Shown here: positions 23,610 to 32,412 of the stretch, in pieces
How the letters are laid out: each line of letters begins with the position of its first letter
Position numbering within the stretch: position 1 is the stretch's first letter
Source of the DNA: Caulobacteraceae bacterium
GTDB taxonomy: Bacteria; Pseudomonadota; Alphaproteobacteria; Caulobacterales; Caulobacteraceae
DNA length: 64,000 nucleotides
Direction: 5' to 3'
NCBI GenBank assembly: GCA_027487945.1
Contig: JAIYCQ010000007.1
Coordinates: forward strand, 1 to 64,000
The notes under the pieces: generated by a model
The model's database searches: none
The model's input: only the letters and a program-made list of their open reading frames with translations
Told to the model about the DNA's origin: nothing
Translations under genes and position numbers: made by a program

Positions 23610-23641
23610 GAAGGGCCCGGAGAGCGATCTCCGGGCCCTTC
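23610..23641 (+). terminator. Terminator hairpin after rpsD
   Basis: AAGGGCCCGGAGA (23611-23623) and TCTCCGGGCCCTT (23628-23640) are perfect complements with a GCGA loop; the flanking G-C pair extends the stem to 14 bp. It starts 25 bp after the rpsD stop. The U-run is short (TTC). Confidence 0.75.
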
Positions 23642-23732
23642 TGCTGTCGGCATGCCCCGACCTTACCGCCAATTCACTTGCCGGTTCGACGCCCGGCGGC
23701 GCCTGATGTCCGCGGCTTGGACGGGGGCGGCA

Positions 23733-24833
23733 ATGGATCGGAGGGCGTTTCTGGGTGTGAGCGGCGCGGCGGCGCTGTGGCCGTTGATCGCCGGGGCGGA
23801 GACGCCGCCGCCCGCATGGGTCAAGCTGCCGACCGAGCCCTATCGCGGCAAGCAGGATGATGTCGTCTTCATCGACCGCCAGACCGGCTGGTACGGCAAT
23901 GGTCTCGGTCGCCTGTTCCGCACCGGCGACGGCGGGCAGACTTGGACCAAGCTGCTGGACCGGCCCGGGACCTTTGTCCGCGCCCTCGGCTTCGTGGACG
24001 CGAAGCTCGGCTTCATGGGTAACATCGGGCCGGGCTACTTTCCCGATGTGACCGATCCTGTCCCGCTCTATCGCACCCGCGATGGCGGCGAGAGCTGGAC
24101 GCCTGTGACGATCACCGGGCCTGCGGTCACCGGAATCTGCGCGATTGATGTCTTCCGGGAGCCGTTCATCAACGCCGGGGTCCTTGACCATCGCGTGACC
24201 CTGCGAGCGGGCGGACGGGTCGGAGGACCGGCCCTCATGGCGACCTCGCACGACGGTGGCGAGACCTGGACGTCCGAGGACCTGTCGGCCCATACCGCCA
24301 TGATCCTCGACATCCACTTCGTCAGCCGGAAGGTCGGCTTCATCGCCGGGGCGACGGACACGGACGTCCAGGTCTCAACCGGGGTCATCCTGCGGACCGA
24401 CGACGGCGGCAGGTCCTGGACCCGGGTCTACCAGGGCGGTCGGCCTTGGGAACTGACCTGGAAGATGGCCTTTCCCAGCCCCGCCGTCGGCTATGTGACG
24501 GTCCAGAGCTACAACCCCGACCCGTCGGCCAGCCGGCGGTATGTCGCAAGGACCGCTGACGGCGGCCTCACCTGGACAGAGCTTCCGCTGGTGGACAACG
24601 CCGCCGTAAGGGCGTTCGGCGTCGGCTTTGTCGATGAAGACCATGGGTGGATCGGCGCCGTGCCGGGCGGCTTCGAAACCCGCGACGGCGGCAGGACCTG
24701 GAGCCCGGCGGAGATGGGCGTCGCCGTCAACAAGATCCGGGTCGTGAGGGACGGCGGTCAGACGAGCCTGTTCGCCATCGGCTCGACCCTGCACCGCCTC
24801 GATCTCCAGAGGGCCTCGCCGGCCGCTAGCTGA
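23733..24833 (+). CDS. BNR/WD40-like (Ycf48-type) beta-propeller protein, exported
   Basis: The 366-residue protein has a twin-arginine-like leader (MDRRAFLGVSGAAALWPLIAG). The repeated blades carry TGDGGQTWTK, TRDGGESWT, SHDGGETWT, TDDGGRSWTR, TADGGLTWTE and TRDGGRTWS. These DGGxTW repeats are the BNR/Asp-box pattern of sialidase-like and Ycf48 propellers. No sialidase catalytic residues can be assigned, so a binding or assembly role is more likely. The start at 23733 was chosen for the leader; the frame is open from 23652. The stop overlaps the convergent thioesterase stop by 8 bp. Confidence 0.75.
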   Translation: MDRRAFLGVSGAAALWPLIAGAETPPPAWVKLPTEPYRGKQDDVVFIDRQTGWYGNGLGRLFRTGDGGQTWTKLLDRPGTFVRALGFVDAKLGFMGNIGPGYFPDVTDPVPLYRTRDGGESWTPVTITGPAVTGICAIDVFREPFINAGVLDHRVTLRAGGRVGGPALMATSHDGGETWTSEDLSAHTAMILDIHFVSRKVGFIAGATDTDVQVSTGVILRTDDGGRSWTRVYQGGRPWELTWKMAFPSPAVGYVTVQSYNPDPSASRRYVARTADGGLTWTELPLVDNAAVRAFGVGFVDEDHGWIGAVPGGFETRDGGRTWSPAEMGVAVNKIRVVRDGGQTSLFAIGSTLHRLDLQRASPAAS

Positions 24834-25242
24834 ACATCTCTTCCATCCAGGCCGGCACCCGGGCGGGGCGCTTCGTTGCGGCATCGATCAGCACCCACTC
24901 CGATCGGGTCTGGGCGCACATCTCGCCGTCGGGCCCATCGATGCGGACGAAACGGTCAAAGCGCGGGCCGCGTCGCTCGCCGACCCAGGTGCGGGCGTGG
25001 GCGGTCTCGCCGAGCAGCAGCGAGCGGCGGTAGTCGACCTCGTGCCGGACGACGATCCAGGCCCACTTCGTCGCCTCCTCGGCCGGGGCGCGGCTGTCCC
25101 AGTGGGCTATGGCGATGTCCTGCACCCAGCCCAGATAGACCACGTTGTTCACATGGCCGTTGGCGTCGATGTCGCTGTCAACGGGCGTGAAGTCGCGCGT
25201 GAAGACCTGCCGGCCCTCGGGCGGTTCGAGAAGTCTGCTCAT
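24826..25242 (-). CDS. Acyl-CoA thioesterase, hot-dog fold (YbgC/4HBT family)
   Basis: The 138-residue hot-dog protein has the 4-hydroxybenzoyl-CoA thioesterase signature DIDANGHVNNVVYLGWVQD, whose aspartate is the usual catalytic residue. YRRSLLLGETAHARTWV and the C-terminal strand follow. It should hydrolyse short or aromatic acyl-CoAs, with unknown physiological substrate. It lies 16 bp downstream of grxD on the same strand, at the end of the bolA operon. The only ATG in a suitable place is 25242. Confidence 0.86.
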   Translation of the reverse strand: MSRLLEPPEGRQVFTRDFTPVDSDIDANGHVNNVVYLGWVQDIAIAHWDSRAPAEEATKWAWIVVRHEVDYRRSLLLGETAHARTWVGERRGPRFDRFVRIDGPDGEMCAQTRSEWVLIDAATKRPARVPAWMEEMFS

Positions 25243-25258
25243 GCCCGGGTTCGCAGGC

Positions 25259-25603
25259 TCAGGCCTGCAGGACGCCCTGTTCCTCGAGGAACGGCTTCAG
25301 CTCGCTGGCCTGGAACATCTCGCGGACGATGTCGCAACCGCCCACGAACTCGCCCTTCACATAGAGCTGCGGGATGGTCGGCCAGTCGCTGTAGATCTTG
25401 ATGCCGTCGCGCAGGGCTTCGCTCTGCAGCACGTCGACACCGACGAAATCGACGCCGAGGTGGTCGAGGATCTGCACCACCTGGGCCGAGAAGCCGCAGC
25501 GGGGCTGCTCGGGCTCGCCCTTCATGAACAGCACGACCGGGTGGGTCGCCACGGTGTTGGCGATCCAGTCATGGGCGGGGTTGGCGACGGCGGCGTCGGT
25601 CAC
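25259..25603 (-). CDS. grxD: Monothiol glutaredoxin Grx4/Grx5 type
   Basis: This 114-residue monothiol glutaredoxin has the CGFS active site (in PRCGFSAQVV). It carries the glutathione and cluster-binding motifs WPTIPQLYVKGEFVGGCDIV. Such proteins bind a [2Fe-2S] cluster with glutathione and hand it on, often as heterodimers with BolA. The bolA gene of this window is in the same operon, two genes upstream, which supports that pairing. The ATG at 25603 has GGGAGAG-like sequence upstream. Confidence 0.95.
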   Translation of the reverse strand: MTDAAVANPAHDWIANTVATHPVVLFMKGEPEQPRCGFSAQVVQILDHLGVDFVGVDVLQSEALRDGIKIYSDWPTIPQLYVKGEFVGGCDIVREMFQASELKPFLEEQGVLQA

Positions 25604-25662
25604 GGGGAGAGCCTCTGGGCCTTGGGAACAAGCCTATCAGCTAGGGACGCGGGCGGTCCGGG

Positions 25663-26487
25663 TCAAGCCGATGTGACGGAGAACCGCGCCATCTCGATCT
25701 GGGCGGCGACGCCGGTGGGCAGGTCCTTCTCGGCGATGGCGGCCAGACGCTCCAGCCGTTCGGGCCGATCAACCTCGAACAGGACCGTTGTCACCGACGG
25801 TTCGGTGAGCACATAGGCGAGGCATAGCTCCTCGGCCGTCCATCCGGGAGTATTGTCCAGGAAGCGGTAGCCGCCGACGCCCGACAGCGGGTTGGCCCGG
25901 TTGCGGAACAGCGACTTCTTCAGCACGCCTTCCGGCTTGGGGAGGATGTGCTCGGGGCAGATCGAATGGGCGACCACGGCCATGTCGCGGGCAGCGGCGG
26001 CCTTGATGCGGTTCCGCTCCTTCCAGCCCGAGGCCGGGCTGTAGGGCGCCGACAGCGCGTCGAAGTCGCCGCTGGACAGCAGCCGGTCGCTCTCGGCGTC
26101 CTCGCCGGCGAGGCCATAGGCGCGCACCCGGCGGGTTCCGCGAAGGGTCTCCAGCGACGGCGGCGGGCCGTCGAAGGCGATCAGATCCAGGTACTGTAGA
26201 CCCAGCCGCGCGATGAACGCCTCAACCGCATGGGCCGGGTCGGCGGTGAAGCGGGCCGGACGCCAGGTGACGAACAGAAGGTCGCGCTCGACTTCCGACA
26301 GGCCCTCTGCCGCGCCCTCCAGCACCGCCGGGCTGTCGCCGGCGATCTCGAACCCGTTGATCCCGCAGTCCAGCGACAGGCGGACCAGGTTGCGCCAGTC
26401 CTTCGCCGAGCGACGCGTGCGACCATCCAGAAGGACGGAGACCGCGGAGACCACCTGGCCCGATTTGCCGAAGGAGCGATACCGCAT
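25663..26487 (-). CDS. Aldo/keto reductase-like protein lacking the catalytic tetrad
   Basis: The 274-residue protein has the aldo-keto reductase (beta/alpha)8 outline, opening with MRYRSFGKSGQVVSAVSVLLDG. By alignment to the family pattern each of the four catalytic residues is changed. The Asp of FDTA is Glu (FEIA). The Tyr is lost in GDSPAV. The Lys of TK is Trp (FVTWRP). The His before PP is Asp (AFDGPP). The Rossmann-like C-terminal phosphate-binding loop is also weak. It is probably a non-catalytic scaffold or sensor. It lies 6 bp after bolA and 59 bp before grxD. The residue assignments are by eye. Confidence 0.7.
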   Translation of the reverse strand: MRYRSFGKSGQVVSAVSVLLDGRTRRSAKDWRNLVRLSLDCGINGFEIAGDSPAVLEGAAEGLSEVERDLLFVTWRPARFTADPAHAVEAFIARLGLQYLDLIAFDGPPPSLETLRGTRRVRAYGLAGEDAESDRLLSSGDFDALSAPYSPASGWKERNRIKAAAARDMAVVAHSICPEHILPKPEGVLKKSLFRNRANPLSGVGGYRFLDNTPGWTAEELCLAYVLTEPSVTTVLFEVDRPERLERLAAIAEKDLPTGVAAQIEMARFSVTSA

Positions 26488-26493
26488 CGAAGA

Positions 26494-26730
26494 TCAGTCG
26501 GCCGGGGCCGCGGTTTCCAGCGCCAGGGCGTGCAGCACGCCGCCCAGCACGTCCGCCAGCGCCTTGTTGACCAGCTGGTGCTGACGCACGCGCGTGAGGC
26601 CCCTGAAGGCCGGGGAGACGATGCGCGCCTTGTAGTGGTCGCCGTCGCCGGCCAGATCCGTGATCACAATCTCCGAGTCCGGGAAGGCGGTGCGAAGACG
26701 ACTTTCAAGATCGACGGCTGACATCGGCAC
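26494..26730 (-). CDS. bolA: BolA-family protein
   Basis: This 78-residue BolA/IbaG-like protein partners with monothiol glutaredoxins in iron-sulfur cluster handling. The class II KH-like fold is shown by GDGDHYKARIVSPAFRGLTRVRQHQLVNKAL, with the conserved His in RQHQLV and the invariant-type His in GDHYKA as likely cluster ligands. Two starts are possible: GTG at 26730, with GGGAG 10 bases upstream, and ATG at 26724. It heads the operon bolA / AKR-like / grxD / thioesterase. Confidence 0.9.
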   Translation of the reverse strand: MPMSAVDLESRLRTAFPDSEIVITDLAGDGDHYKARIVSPAFRGLTRVRQHQLVNKALADVLGGVLHALALETAAPAD

Positions 26731-26915
26731 GGCGCGGAATCTCCCCCGGTAGCCATCCTGTCTAGGCCCAAAGCCTTAACAACGGCTGCATGTACAAGGC
26801 CCGGACGTCGTCGGGGCGGTGACTTCAACCTGTCCTTGTTTCGGCAGCGATTCTGATGGCTTGTCTTCGGGAGTTGCGTTTCGAGTTCCTTGCGCCTGTC
26901 GTGATGGGATGACGC

Positions 26916-28757
26916 ATGCTTGGACATGGCTATCGGGGGCGCGCCCTCCTGGACTCGGCGGTACTCTCCGCGGGTATCGTCGTGGCCGCCGTCCTGCTGG
27001 ATTTCGGCGTCAACACCTGGATCCTGGATGACGTCCAGAGCATCGCGCCGCTGACCACGGCCCTGATCGCGGGGGGCATCGCCTGCCCGATCACCTACAT
27101 TCTCGTCAGCCAGCGCCGGCGGCTTATGGTGCTTCGCGAGCAGCTGGTTCGCGGGCTGGAGGAGCGTGACGCCGCGGCCCGCGAGGCGGATGCGCGACGG
27201 GCCCAGGCGGAGGAGGCCCTGGCCCGGTTCAGCGAGAGCGATCGCCTCTACCGCCTTCTCGCCGAGAATCTGAGCGACAACGTTTCCTACTGGTCGGGCG
27301 GCGTGCGACGGTACATCTCGCCGTCGGTCGAACGCCAGACCGGCTACACCGTCGAGGAGTTCGTGGCGCTTCCCCTGGAGGCGACCGTCGATCCCGACAC
27401 GATCGGCCCGCTGCTTGAGGAAATCAGTCGTCTTCGCCCGGGAGATCCGCCGCTCACCCGCGAGTACCCGGGGCGCCACAAGGACGGCTCCCTGATCTGG
27501 TACGAGAGCACCTACTCCCGCGTGGCGGGCGAGATCGATGGCCTGATCGTCGCTTCGCGAGTGGTCACCGAGCGAAAGCTGCTTGAGCTGGACCTGAAGG
27601 CTGCGCTCAAGCTGGCCGAATCCTCCGCCCGGGCGAAGACCGACTTCCTCGCCAACATGACCCACGAACTGCGGACGCCGCTGACGGCCATCGTGGGCTT
27701 CGCCGAGCTCCTCAAGGCCTCCACGGCGCTCGGAGATCGTGAGCGGCGCCATGTCACCCGGATCCTCGACGCCAGCGACGGCCTGATGTCGATCATCGAC
27801 GATGTTCTGGATTTCTCGCGGATCGAGGCTCGAGGCCTGGTCCTCGAGCCGGGGCGGATCAATGCGGGCGCCCTTGTGCGCGCCATGATCGACCTGGTGC
27901 AGCCGCAGGCGGACTGGAAGACCGTCGATGTGAAGCTTGAGGTGGTCGGGGAGACCGCCGATCTGATCGGCGACGGCCCCCGGCTCGGCCAAGCCATCCT
28001 GAACTTCCTGTCCAACGCCGTGAAGTTCACGTCTTCCGAGGGCTCCGTGCGGGTGCGCCTGGAGCAGGAGGCCGGCGAGGCGGCAGATCGGCTGCGGGTG
28101 ACCGTGACCGACACGGGCGTCGGCATCGAGCCTGACAAGCTGGACTCCGTGTTCGACCGGTTCTCCCAGGCCGACGCGGCGATGTCGCGGCGGTTCGGCG
28201 GCGCGGGCCTTGGCCTCGCCATCTGCAAGCGGATTGTCGAGGCGTTCGGCGGCCAGGTCGGGGTGCGCAGCGCACCGGGGACGGGCTCGATCTTCTGGCT
28301 GGAGGTGGCGCTGCCCCGGGCGGCCGAGTCGGCGGCTGCGCCCGCCTCGGAGGCTGCGCCCGCGCCGGACGCCCGGCTTCGGCTGCTTCTGGTCGAGGAC
28401 AACTCCGTCAACCGCGAGCTGGTGCTCGCCATGCTCGAACCGTTCGACATTGTCGTCGACACGGCCGAAGACGGCGCCCAGGGGGTCGAGGCCGCCGGAC
28501 GCGACGACTACGACCTGATCCTGATGGACGTGCAGATGCCGGTCATGGACGGCCTGACGGCGACCCGTCGCATCCGTGCCAGGGCGGGCGCGGGACGGCG
28601 CACGCCGATCGTCGCCCTGACCGCGAATGTGCTGCCCGAACAGGTGTCAGCCTGCCTCGACGCCGGGATGGACTCGCATCTGGGCAAGCCGATCAAGGCC
28701 GACCGGTTGCTGGAGACGATCCAGCAGTGGGCCGGGCCCCGCGCGGCGGCAGGCTAG
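26916..28757 (+). CDS. Membrane PAS-containing hybrid histidine kinase
   Basis: The 613-residue protein has two N-terminal transmembrane helices (about 12-32 and 43-64) and almost no periplasmic loop. A coiled coil (70-110) and a PAS domain (about 112-225, with LIWYESTYSRVAGEIDGLIVASRVVT as its end) follow. HisKA has His250 (ANMTHELRTPLTA). HATPase_c has NAVKFT, DTGVGIE and GGAGLGLAI. The C-terminal receiver has its aspartate in LILMDVQMPVMDG. The sensing site is probably the PAS domain, ligand unknown. No partner regulator is adjacent. The start at 26916 has only a weak ribosome site (GGGATGACGC). It faces the serine hydrolase gene convergently. Confidence 0.9.
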   Translation: MLGHGYRGRALLDSAVLSAGIVVAAVLLDFGVNTWILDDVQSIAPLTTALIAGGIACPITYILVSQRRRLMVLREQLVRGLEERDAAAREADARRAQAEEALARFSESDRLYRLLAENLSDNVSYWSGGVRRYISPSVERQTGYTVEEFVALPLEATVDPDTIGPLLEEISRLRPGDPPLTREYPGRHKDGSLIWYESTYSRVAGEIDGLIVASRVVTERKLLELDLKAALKLAESSARAKTDFLANMTHELRTPLTAIVGFAELLKASTALGDRERRHVTRILDASDGLMSIIDDVLDFSRIEARGLVLEPGRINAGALVRAMIDLVQPQADWKTVDVKLEVVGETADLIGDGPRLGQAILNFLSNAVKFTSSEGSVRVRLEQEAGEAADRLRVTVTDTGVGIEPDKLDSVFDRFSQADAAMSRRFGGAGLGLAICKRIVEAFGGQVGVRSAPGTGSIFWLEVALPRAAESAAAPASEAAPAPDARLRLLLVEDNSVNRELVLAMLEPFDIVVDTAEDGAQGVEAAGRDDYDLILMDVQMPVMDGLTATRRIRARAGAGRRTPIVALTANVLPEQVSACLDAGMDSHLGKPIKADRLLETIQQWAGPRAAAG

Positions 28758-28775
28758 CCGCCGCCGCGCGAAGGT

Positions 28776-30014
28776 TCAGTCGACGATGGCCGAGTAGACC
28801 AGGCTCTTGAGCTGGCCCCGGAAGTCGAAGCTGGCCGAAGGCATCAGCTGGGTCATGAAGACGACCGTCAGGTCCTCGACCGGGTCGACCCAGAAGATGG
28901 TCGAGGCCGCCCCGCCCCAGTAGTAGTCGCCGGAGGACAGGCCGCCTGTCGCCGTCTGGTCGATCGTCATCGCGAAGCCCAGGCCAAAGCCGATGCCGGC
29001 GTTGGCGGTCTCCGAAAAGCTGCCGATGGCCAGCTCGGTCAGGTCAGCGCCGCCCTTCAGATGGTTCTGGGTCATCAGATCGAGGGTGCGGGGGCCGAGG
29101 ATCCGGGCGCCGTCGAGCTCGCCGCCGCGGCAGAGCATCTCGGCGAAGCGGACATAGTCGGCCATCGTGCCGACCAGGCCGCCGCCGCCCGATTTGAACA
29201 CCGGCTCCCGCAGATAGGGACTCTTCGTCGGATCGTCGCTGAGCCGCAGGCTCTTGTCGGGCATCCGCATGTAGTTGGCGGCAAATCGGTCCGTCTTGTC
29301 GGCGCTGACCTGGAAGGCGGTGTCGGTCATCCCCAGCGGATCAAAGATGCGGGTCTTCAGGTAGTCCGCCAGCGGCATGCCGCTCACCCGCTCGACGAGG
29401 CCGCCGCAGACGTCGGTTGCGAGGCTGTACTGCCAGCGCTCGCCCGGGTGATAGCGAAGCGGCACCTGTCCGAGCTTGGCGAGGAACTGGTCGAGCGTCT
29501 CCCCCTCGCCGCGGCGCACGCCGACGGTGTCGTAGGCCTTGTCGACCGGGTGTTCGATCGGCAGGCCGCTCAGCTGGGCCAGCATCGAGCCGTAGGTCAG
29601 GCCGGCGGTGTGGCTGAGCACATCGCGGAAGCTGATCGGCCGGCTTGGGGCCTCGGTGACCATGTCGGCGCCGTCGCCGGACACCCAGACGCGGTGGTTC
29701 TTCCACTCGGGAATGAAGCGATGCACCGGATCATCGAGCTGGAACCGCCCTTCCTCGAAGAGGGTCATCAGCGCCACCGAGACGATCGGCTTGGTCATCG
29801 AATAGATGCGGACGATGGTGTCGTCGGTCCAGGGCGTGGACCGCTCGCGGTCGCGGTGGCCGAAGCTCCGGGCGAAGGCCGTGTGGCCATGGCGCGTCAC
29901 CTGCACCTGGCAGCCGGCGATCTTGCCGGTGGCGATGTAGTTTCGCTCCAGATGGTCGCCGATCCGCTCCAGGCGGTCGGCGTCCAGTCCCGTCCACTGC
30001 GACTGCGCGTCCAT
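28776..30014 (-). CDS. Serine hydrolase of the class C beta-lactamase / esterase family
   Basis: The 412-residue protein has the beta-lactamase-like serine hydrolase fold. The nucleophile is in IYSMTKPIVS (SxxK), the second motif is YSL in WQYSLATDV, and the third-motif region is WGGAAST. There is no signal peptide, so it is cytosolic and more like esterase EstB or penicillin-binding-like hydrolases than a periplasmic AmpC. The ATG at 30014 is 7 bases after GGGAGC. The frame continues upstream without a believable start. Substrate unknown. Confidence 0.85.
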   Translation of the reverse strand: MDAQSQWTGLDADRLERIGDHLERNYIATGKIAGCQVQVTRHGHTAFARSFGHRDRERSTPWTDDTIVRIYSMTKPIVSVALMTLFEEGRFQLDDPVHRFIPEWKNHRVWVSGDGADMVTEAPSRPISFRDVLSHTAGLTYGSMLAQLSGLPIEHPVDKAYDTVGVRRGEGETLDQFLAKLGQVPLRYHPGERWQYSLATDVCGGLVERVSGMPLADYLKTRIFDPLGMTDTAFQVSADKTDRFAANYMRMPDKSLRLSDDPTKSPYLREPVFKSGGGGLVGTMADYVRFAEMLCRGGELDGARILGPRTLDLMTQNHLKGGADLTELAIGSFSETANAGIGFGLGFAMTIDQTATGGLSSGDYYWGGAASTIFWVDPVEDLTVVFMTQLMPSASFDFRGQLKSLVYSAIVD

Positions 30015-30094
30015 GTTTCGCTCCCGTTCTTTTCTCGTTGCCGCCATGATGCGCGGGCAGTCCGGGAAAAGGGAAGTCGAAAAAGCGGTACGGC

Positions 30095-30484
30095 CTAACG
30101 GCGTTCGGCGGGGCGACTCTGCCAGACCTGCCCGGTGATCGCCTCGATCTCGGTCGGCCCCCGCTCGGCCCGCTGGCGGACCAGGGCGCGCAGATCGCTG
30201 AAGACCTGGCGCGTGGCCTGGCGCGAGGCGGTGGCGATGCAGACCGTGCGTTCGCCCTCGCGCCCCCAGGTCTGGACGCTGCTGCCGCGGACCAGCCGAC
30301 GGTGCGAGGCGACATAACGTTGCACGCGTTCGAACGCCCGCTGGTCGATGCCCATGGCGTAGCTGCCGAACCGGACGGTGACCGCGCAGGTCTGCCCCTG
30401 GGCGCTGTCGCGCCGCAGCGGTTGCGCGGCGACGGGCGCGGCGATGGACAGGATCAGGGCGGCTGCGAGGGCGATGCGTTTCAT
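30095..30484 (-). CDS. Small exported protein of unknown function
   Basis: The 129-residue product has a clear Sec signal peptide (MKRIALAAALILSIAAPVAAQ). The mature part (about 108 residues) is basic and contains two cysteines (QTCAVTV and ERTVCIA) that could pair. No family is recognised. The start at 30484 was chosen for the signal peptide; the frame runs to 30568. It lies on the same strand upstream of the serine hydrolase, 80 bp away, and is divergent from the M28 peptidase. Confidence 0.65.
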   Translation of the reverse strand: MKRIALAAALILSIAAPVAAQPLRRDSAQGQTCAVTVRFGSYAMGIDQRAFERVQRYVASHRRLVRGSSVQTWGREGERTVCIATASRQATRQVFSDLRALVRQRAERGPTEIEAITGQVWQSRPAERR

Positions 30485-30583
30485 GCGCGCACCCTGGGCC
30501 TGCGAACCTGAACGCTGCATGACGCGGGTTGCGCGGCGCGCACGGGGGAGGCACTCAGCAGGGGACATGTATCCGGAGGCCCC

Positions 30584-31483
30584 ATGCGCCGACTCCTGCT
30601 CGCCCTGTCCGCCGCCGCCCTGCTGGCGTCGCCGGTCGCCGCCGCGCCAGGCGACCGCGCCGTCGAGGATCTCCGCATCCTATCCGCCGACGATATGGAG
30701 GGCCGGCTGGTCGGCTCGCCCGGCGGCGCAAAGGCCCGGGCCTACATCTCCGGCCGCCTGCGCGAGATCGGCCTGGAGCCGGTCGAGCAGGCCTTCGTCT
30801 TCAAGCGCAAGGACGGGACAGAGATCCGGGGCGTCAATCTGATCGCGAAAATCGAGGGCGCCAATCCGGACGGTCCGGTGATGGTCGTCACCGCCCACTA
30901 TGACCACCTCGGCGTCCATGACGGGGAAATCTACAACGGTGCGGACGACAACGCCTCGGGCGTCGCCGGCCTGCTGGCCGTCGCCGGGTCCTTCAAGGGC
31001 GCGCCGCCGAAGCACACGGTGCTGATCGTTGCGCTCGATGGCGAGGAGGGGGGGCTGCGCGGCGCGAGGGCCTTCCTCGAGACGCCGCCGGTTCCCGCCG
31101 ACAGGATCGCGCTGAACATCAACTTCGACATGCTGGCGAAGAACGCCAGGGGCGAACTCTACGCCGCCGGCGGCTCGCCCAACCCCTGGGTCAAGGCCCG
31201 GCTCGAGTCGTTGGTCCCCACGGCCTCCGTCAGCCTCAAGCTAGGCCACGACACCGGGCCCGACGACAGCTTCGACAACTGGACCTACCAGTCCGACCAC
31301 GGCGTGTTCGCAAGGGCCGGGATTCCCTGGGTCTATTTCGGCGTCGAGGATCACCCCGAGTACCACAAGCCGACCGACGATTTCGCCACGGTGCCCCAGG
31401 CCTTCTTCCTCAAGGCCGTCGACACGGTGATCGCCGCCGCCCGCCTGTTCGACGGTGAGCTGGACACCCTCCCGGCGCGCTAG
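30584..31483 (+). CDS. M28-family zinc aminopeptidase, exported
   Basis: The 299-residue protein has a Sec signal peptide (MRRLLLALSAAALLASPVAA). The five M28 metal ligands are visible: His in AHYDHLG, Asp in NGADDNASG, Glu in DGEEGGLRG with the catalytic Glu beside it, Asp in NFDML, and His in EYHKPTDD. The two-zinc centre is therefore complete, and a periplasmic di-zinc aminopeptidase is predicted. The substrate is unknown. The gene is followed by a convergent lipoprotein gene whose stop overlaps by 4 bases. Confidence 0.9.
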   Translation: MRRLLLALSAAALLASPVAAAPGDRAVEDLRILSADDMEGRLVGSPGGAKARAYISGRLREIGLEPVEQAFVFKRKDGTEIRGVNLIAKIEGANPDGPVMVVTAHYDHLGVHDGEIYNGADDNASGVAGLLAVAGSFKGAPPKHTVLIVALDGEEGGLRGARAFLETPPVPADRIALNINFDMLAKNARGELYAAGGSPNPWVKARLESLVPTASVSLKLGHDTGPDDSFDNWTYQSDHGVFARAGIPWVYFGVEDHPEYHKPTDDFATVPQAFFLKAVDTVIAAARLFDGELDTLPAR

Positions 31484-32292
31484 GGCTTCGGCGTCGTCGT
31501 CTCCGCCGGCTCGGCGGGCGCCTCGGTCGACTGGGGGACGTAGAGGTTGGTGATGACCTTGGTCACGAACGAGCCGGCGCGGATGCGCGGGCCGTAGGCG
31601 CGGCAGGGGTCCTCTCCGGGCTCGAAGCGGCGCGCGGCCGGCGCCGGCGCGGGAGTCATCACCCGGGCGGCGTCGTCTGCGAAGGGCTCGGCGAACTGCA
31701 GGGCGTCTCCGGCCCGGGCCAGCGAAGGCGCGTCTGTGCCGATGGCATTGGCCTGGCGCGCCCAGGCGATGGCCGCGATCTGCCTTCCGTCCGGCGTCGT
31801 CATCTCCGCCTCGACGCCGAGCGCGCCGAGCGTTCCGGGCGCGCGCAGGTCCAGCGGGCCGGGGATGAAGAAGGCGGCCGCGGCCGAGGCCGCCGAGGCG
31901 GCCCGCCCTGTGGGGACGAACCAGGTCACCGCCGACCGCACCTCGGCATCGGCGACGGCGTCCGGTCCGGCGATGGCGAACCGCTCCGACAGCTCGAAGC
32001 ACAGCTGGGCGTCGAGCTCGCGAAGCAGGCCGCGCTGCTCTGCCGGGGTCAGGACCTGTGAGCGGTCCGCGCGCGGCAACAGGACCGACGGCGCGATCCG
32101 CACCGCCGAGACGGACTTCAGCGCCTCGGCGTCGGCCCATTCACGGACGCTGGCCCGCAGGCCGTCGCCCCGGCCGCCGAGGGTGTCGTAGCGGCTGAGG
32201 TACCCCGCGTCCGGCGTCGGCGCCGTGGCGCAGGCGGAGAGGCCGGCAAGCAGGGCGCAGCCGAGGAGGCCGAAGCGAAGGGGCAGGGACAT
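31480..32292 (-). CDS. DUF3313-type lipoprotein
   Basis: The 270-residue protein has a lipobox signal sequence (MSLPLRFGLLGCALLAGLSAC, Cys21 as acylated residue). The DUF3313 pattern follows: DAGYLSRYDTLGGRGDGL near the N-terminus and a repeated beta-strand-rich domain. The C-terminus is rich in Pro, Thr and Glu. The family includes outer-membrane-associated lipoproteins of unknown function. The ATG at 32292 follows GGAGAG at a good distance. It converges with the peptidase gene. Confidence 0.7.
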   Translation of the reverse strand: MSLPLRFGLLGCALLAGLSACATAPTPDAGYLSRYDTLGGRGDGLRASVREWADAEALKSVSAVRIAPSVLLPRADRSQVLTPAEQRGLLRELDAQLCFELSERFAIAGPDAVADAEVRSAVTWFVPTGRAASAASAAAAFFIPGPLDLRAPGTLGALGVEAEMTTPDGRQIAAIAWARQANAIGTDAPSLARAGDALQFAEPFADDAARVMTPAPAPAARRFEPGEDPCRAYGPRIRAGSFVTKVITNLYVPQSTEAPAEPAETTTPKP

Positions 32293-32412
32293 GAAAACTC
32301 TCCGTACAGGAGTGGAGCAACGTCCATCTCTACGCAAGGATGCGGGAACTGGATGCTGGACGGGGTCGGCAAACGCCAACAAAAGATGGTGCAGACCCTG
32401 GAGACTGGCCCC

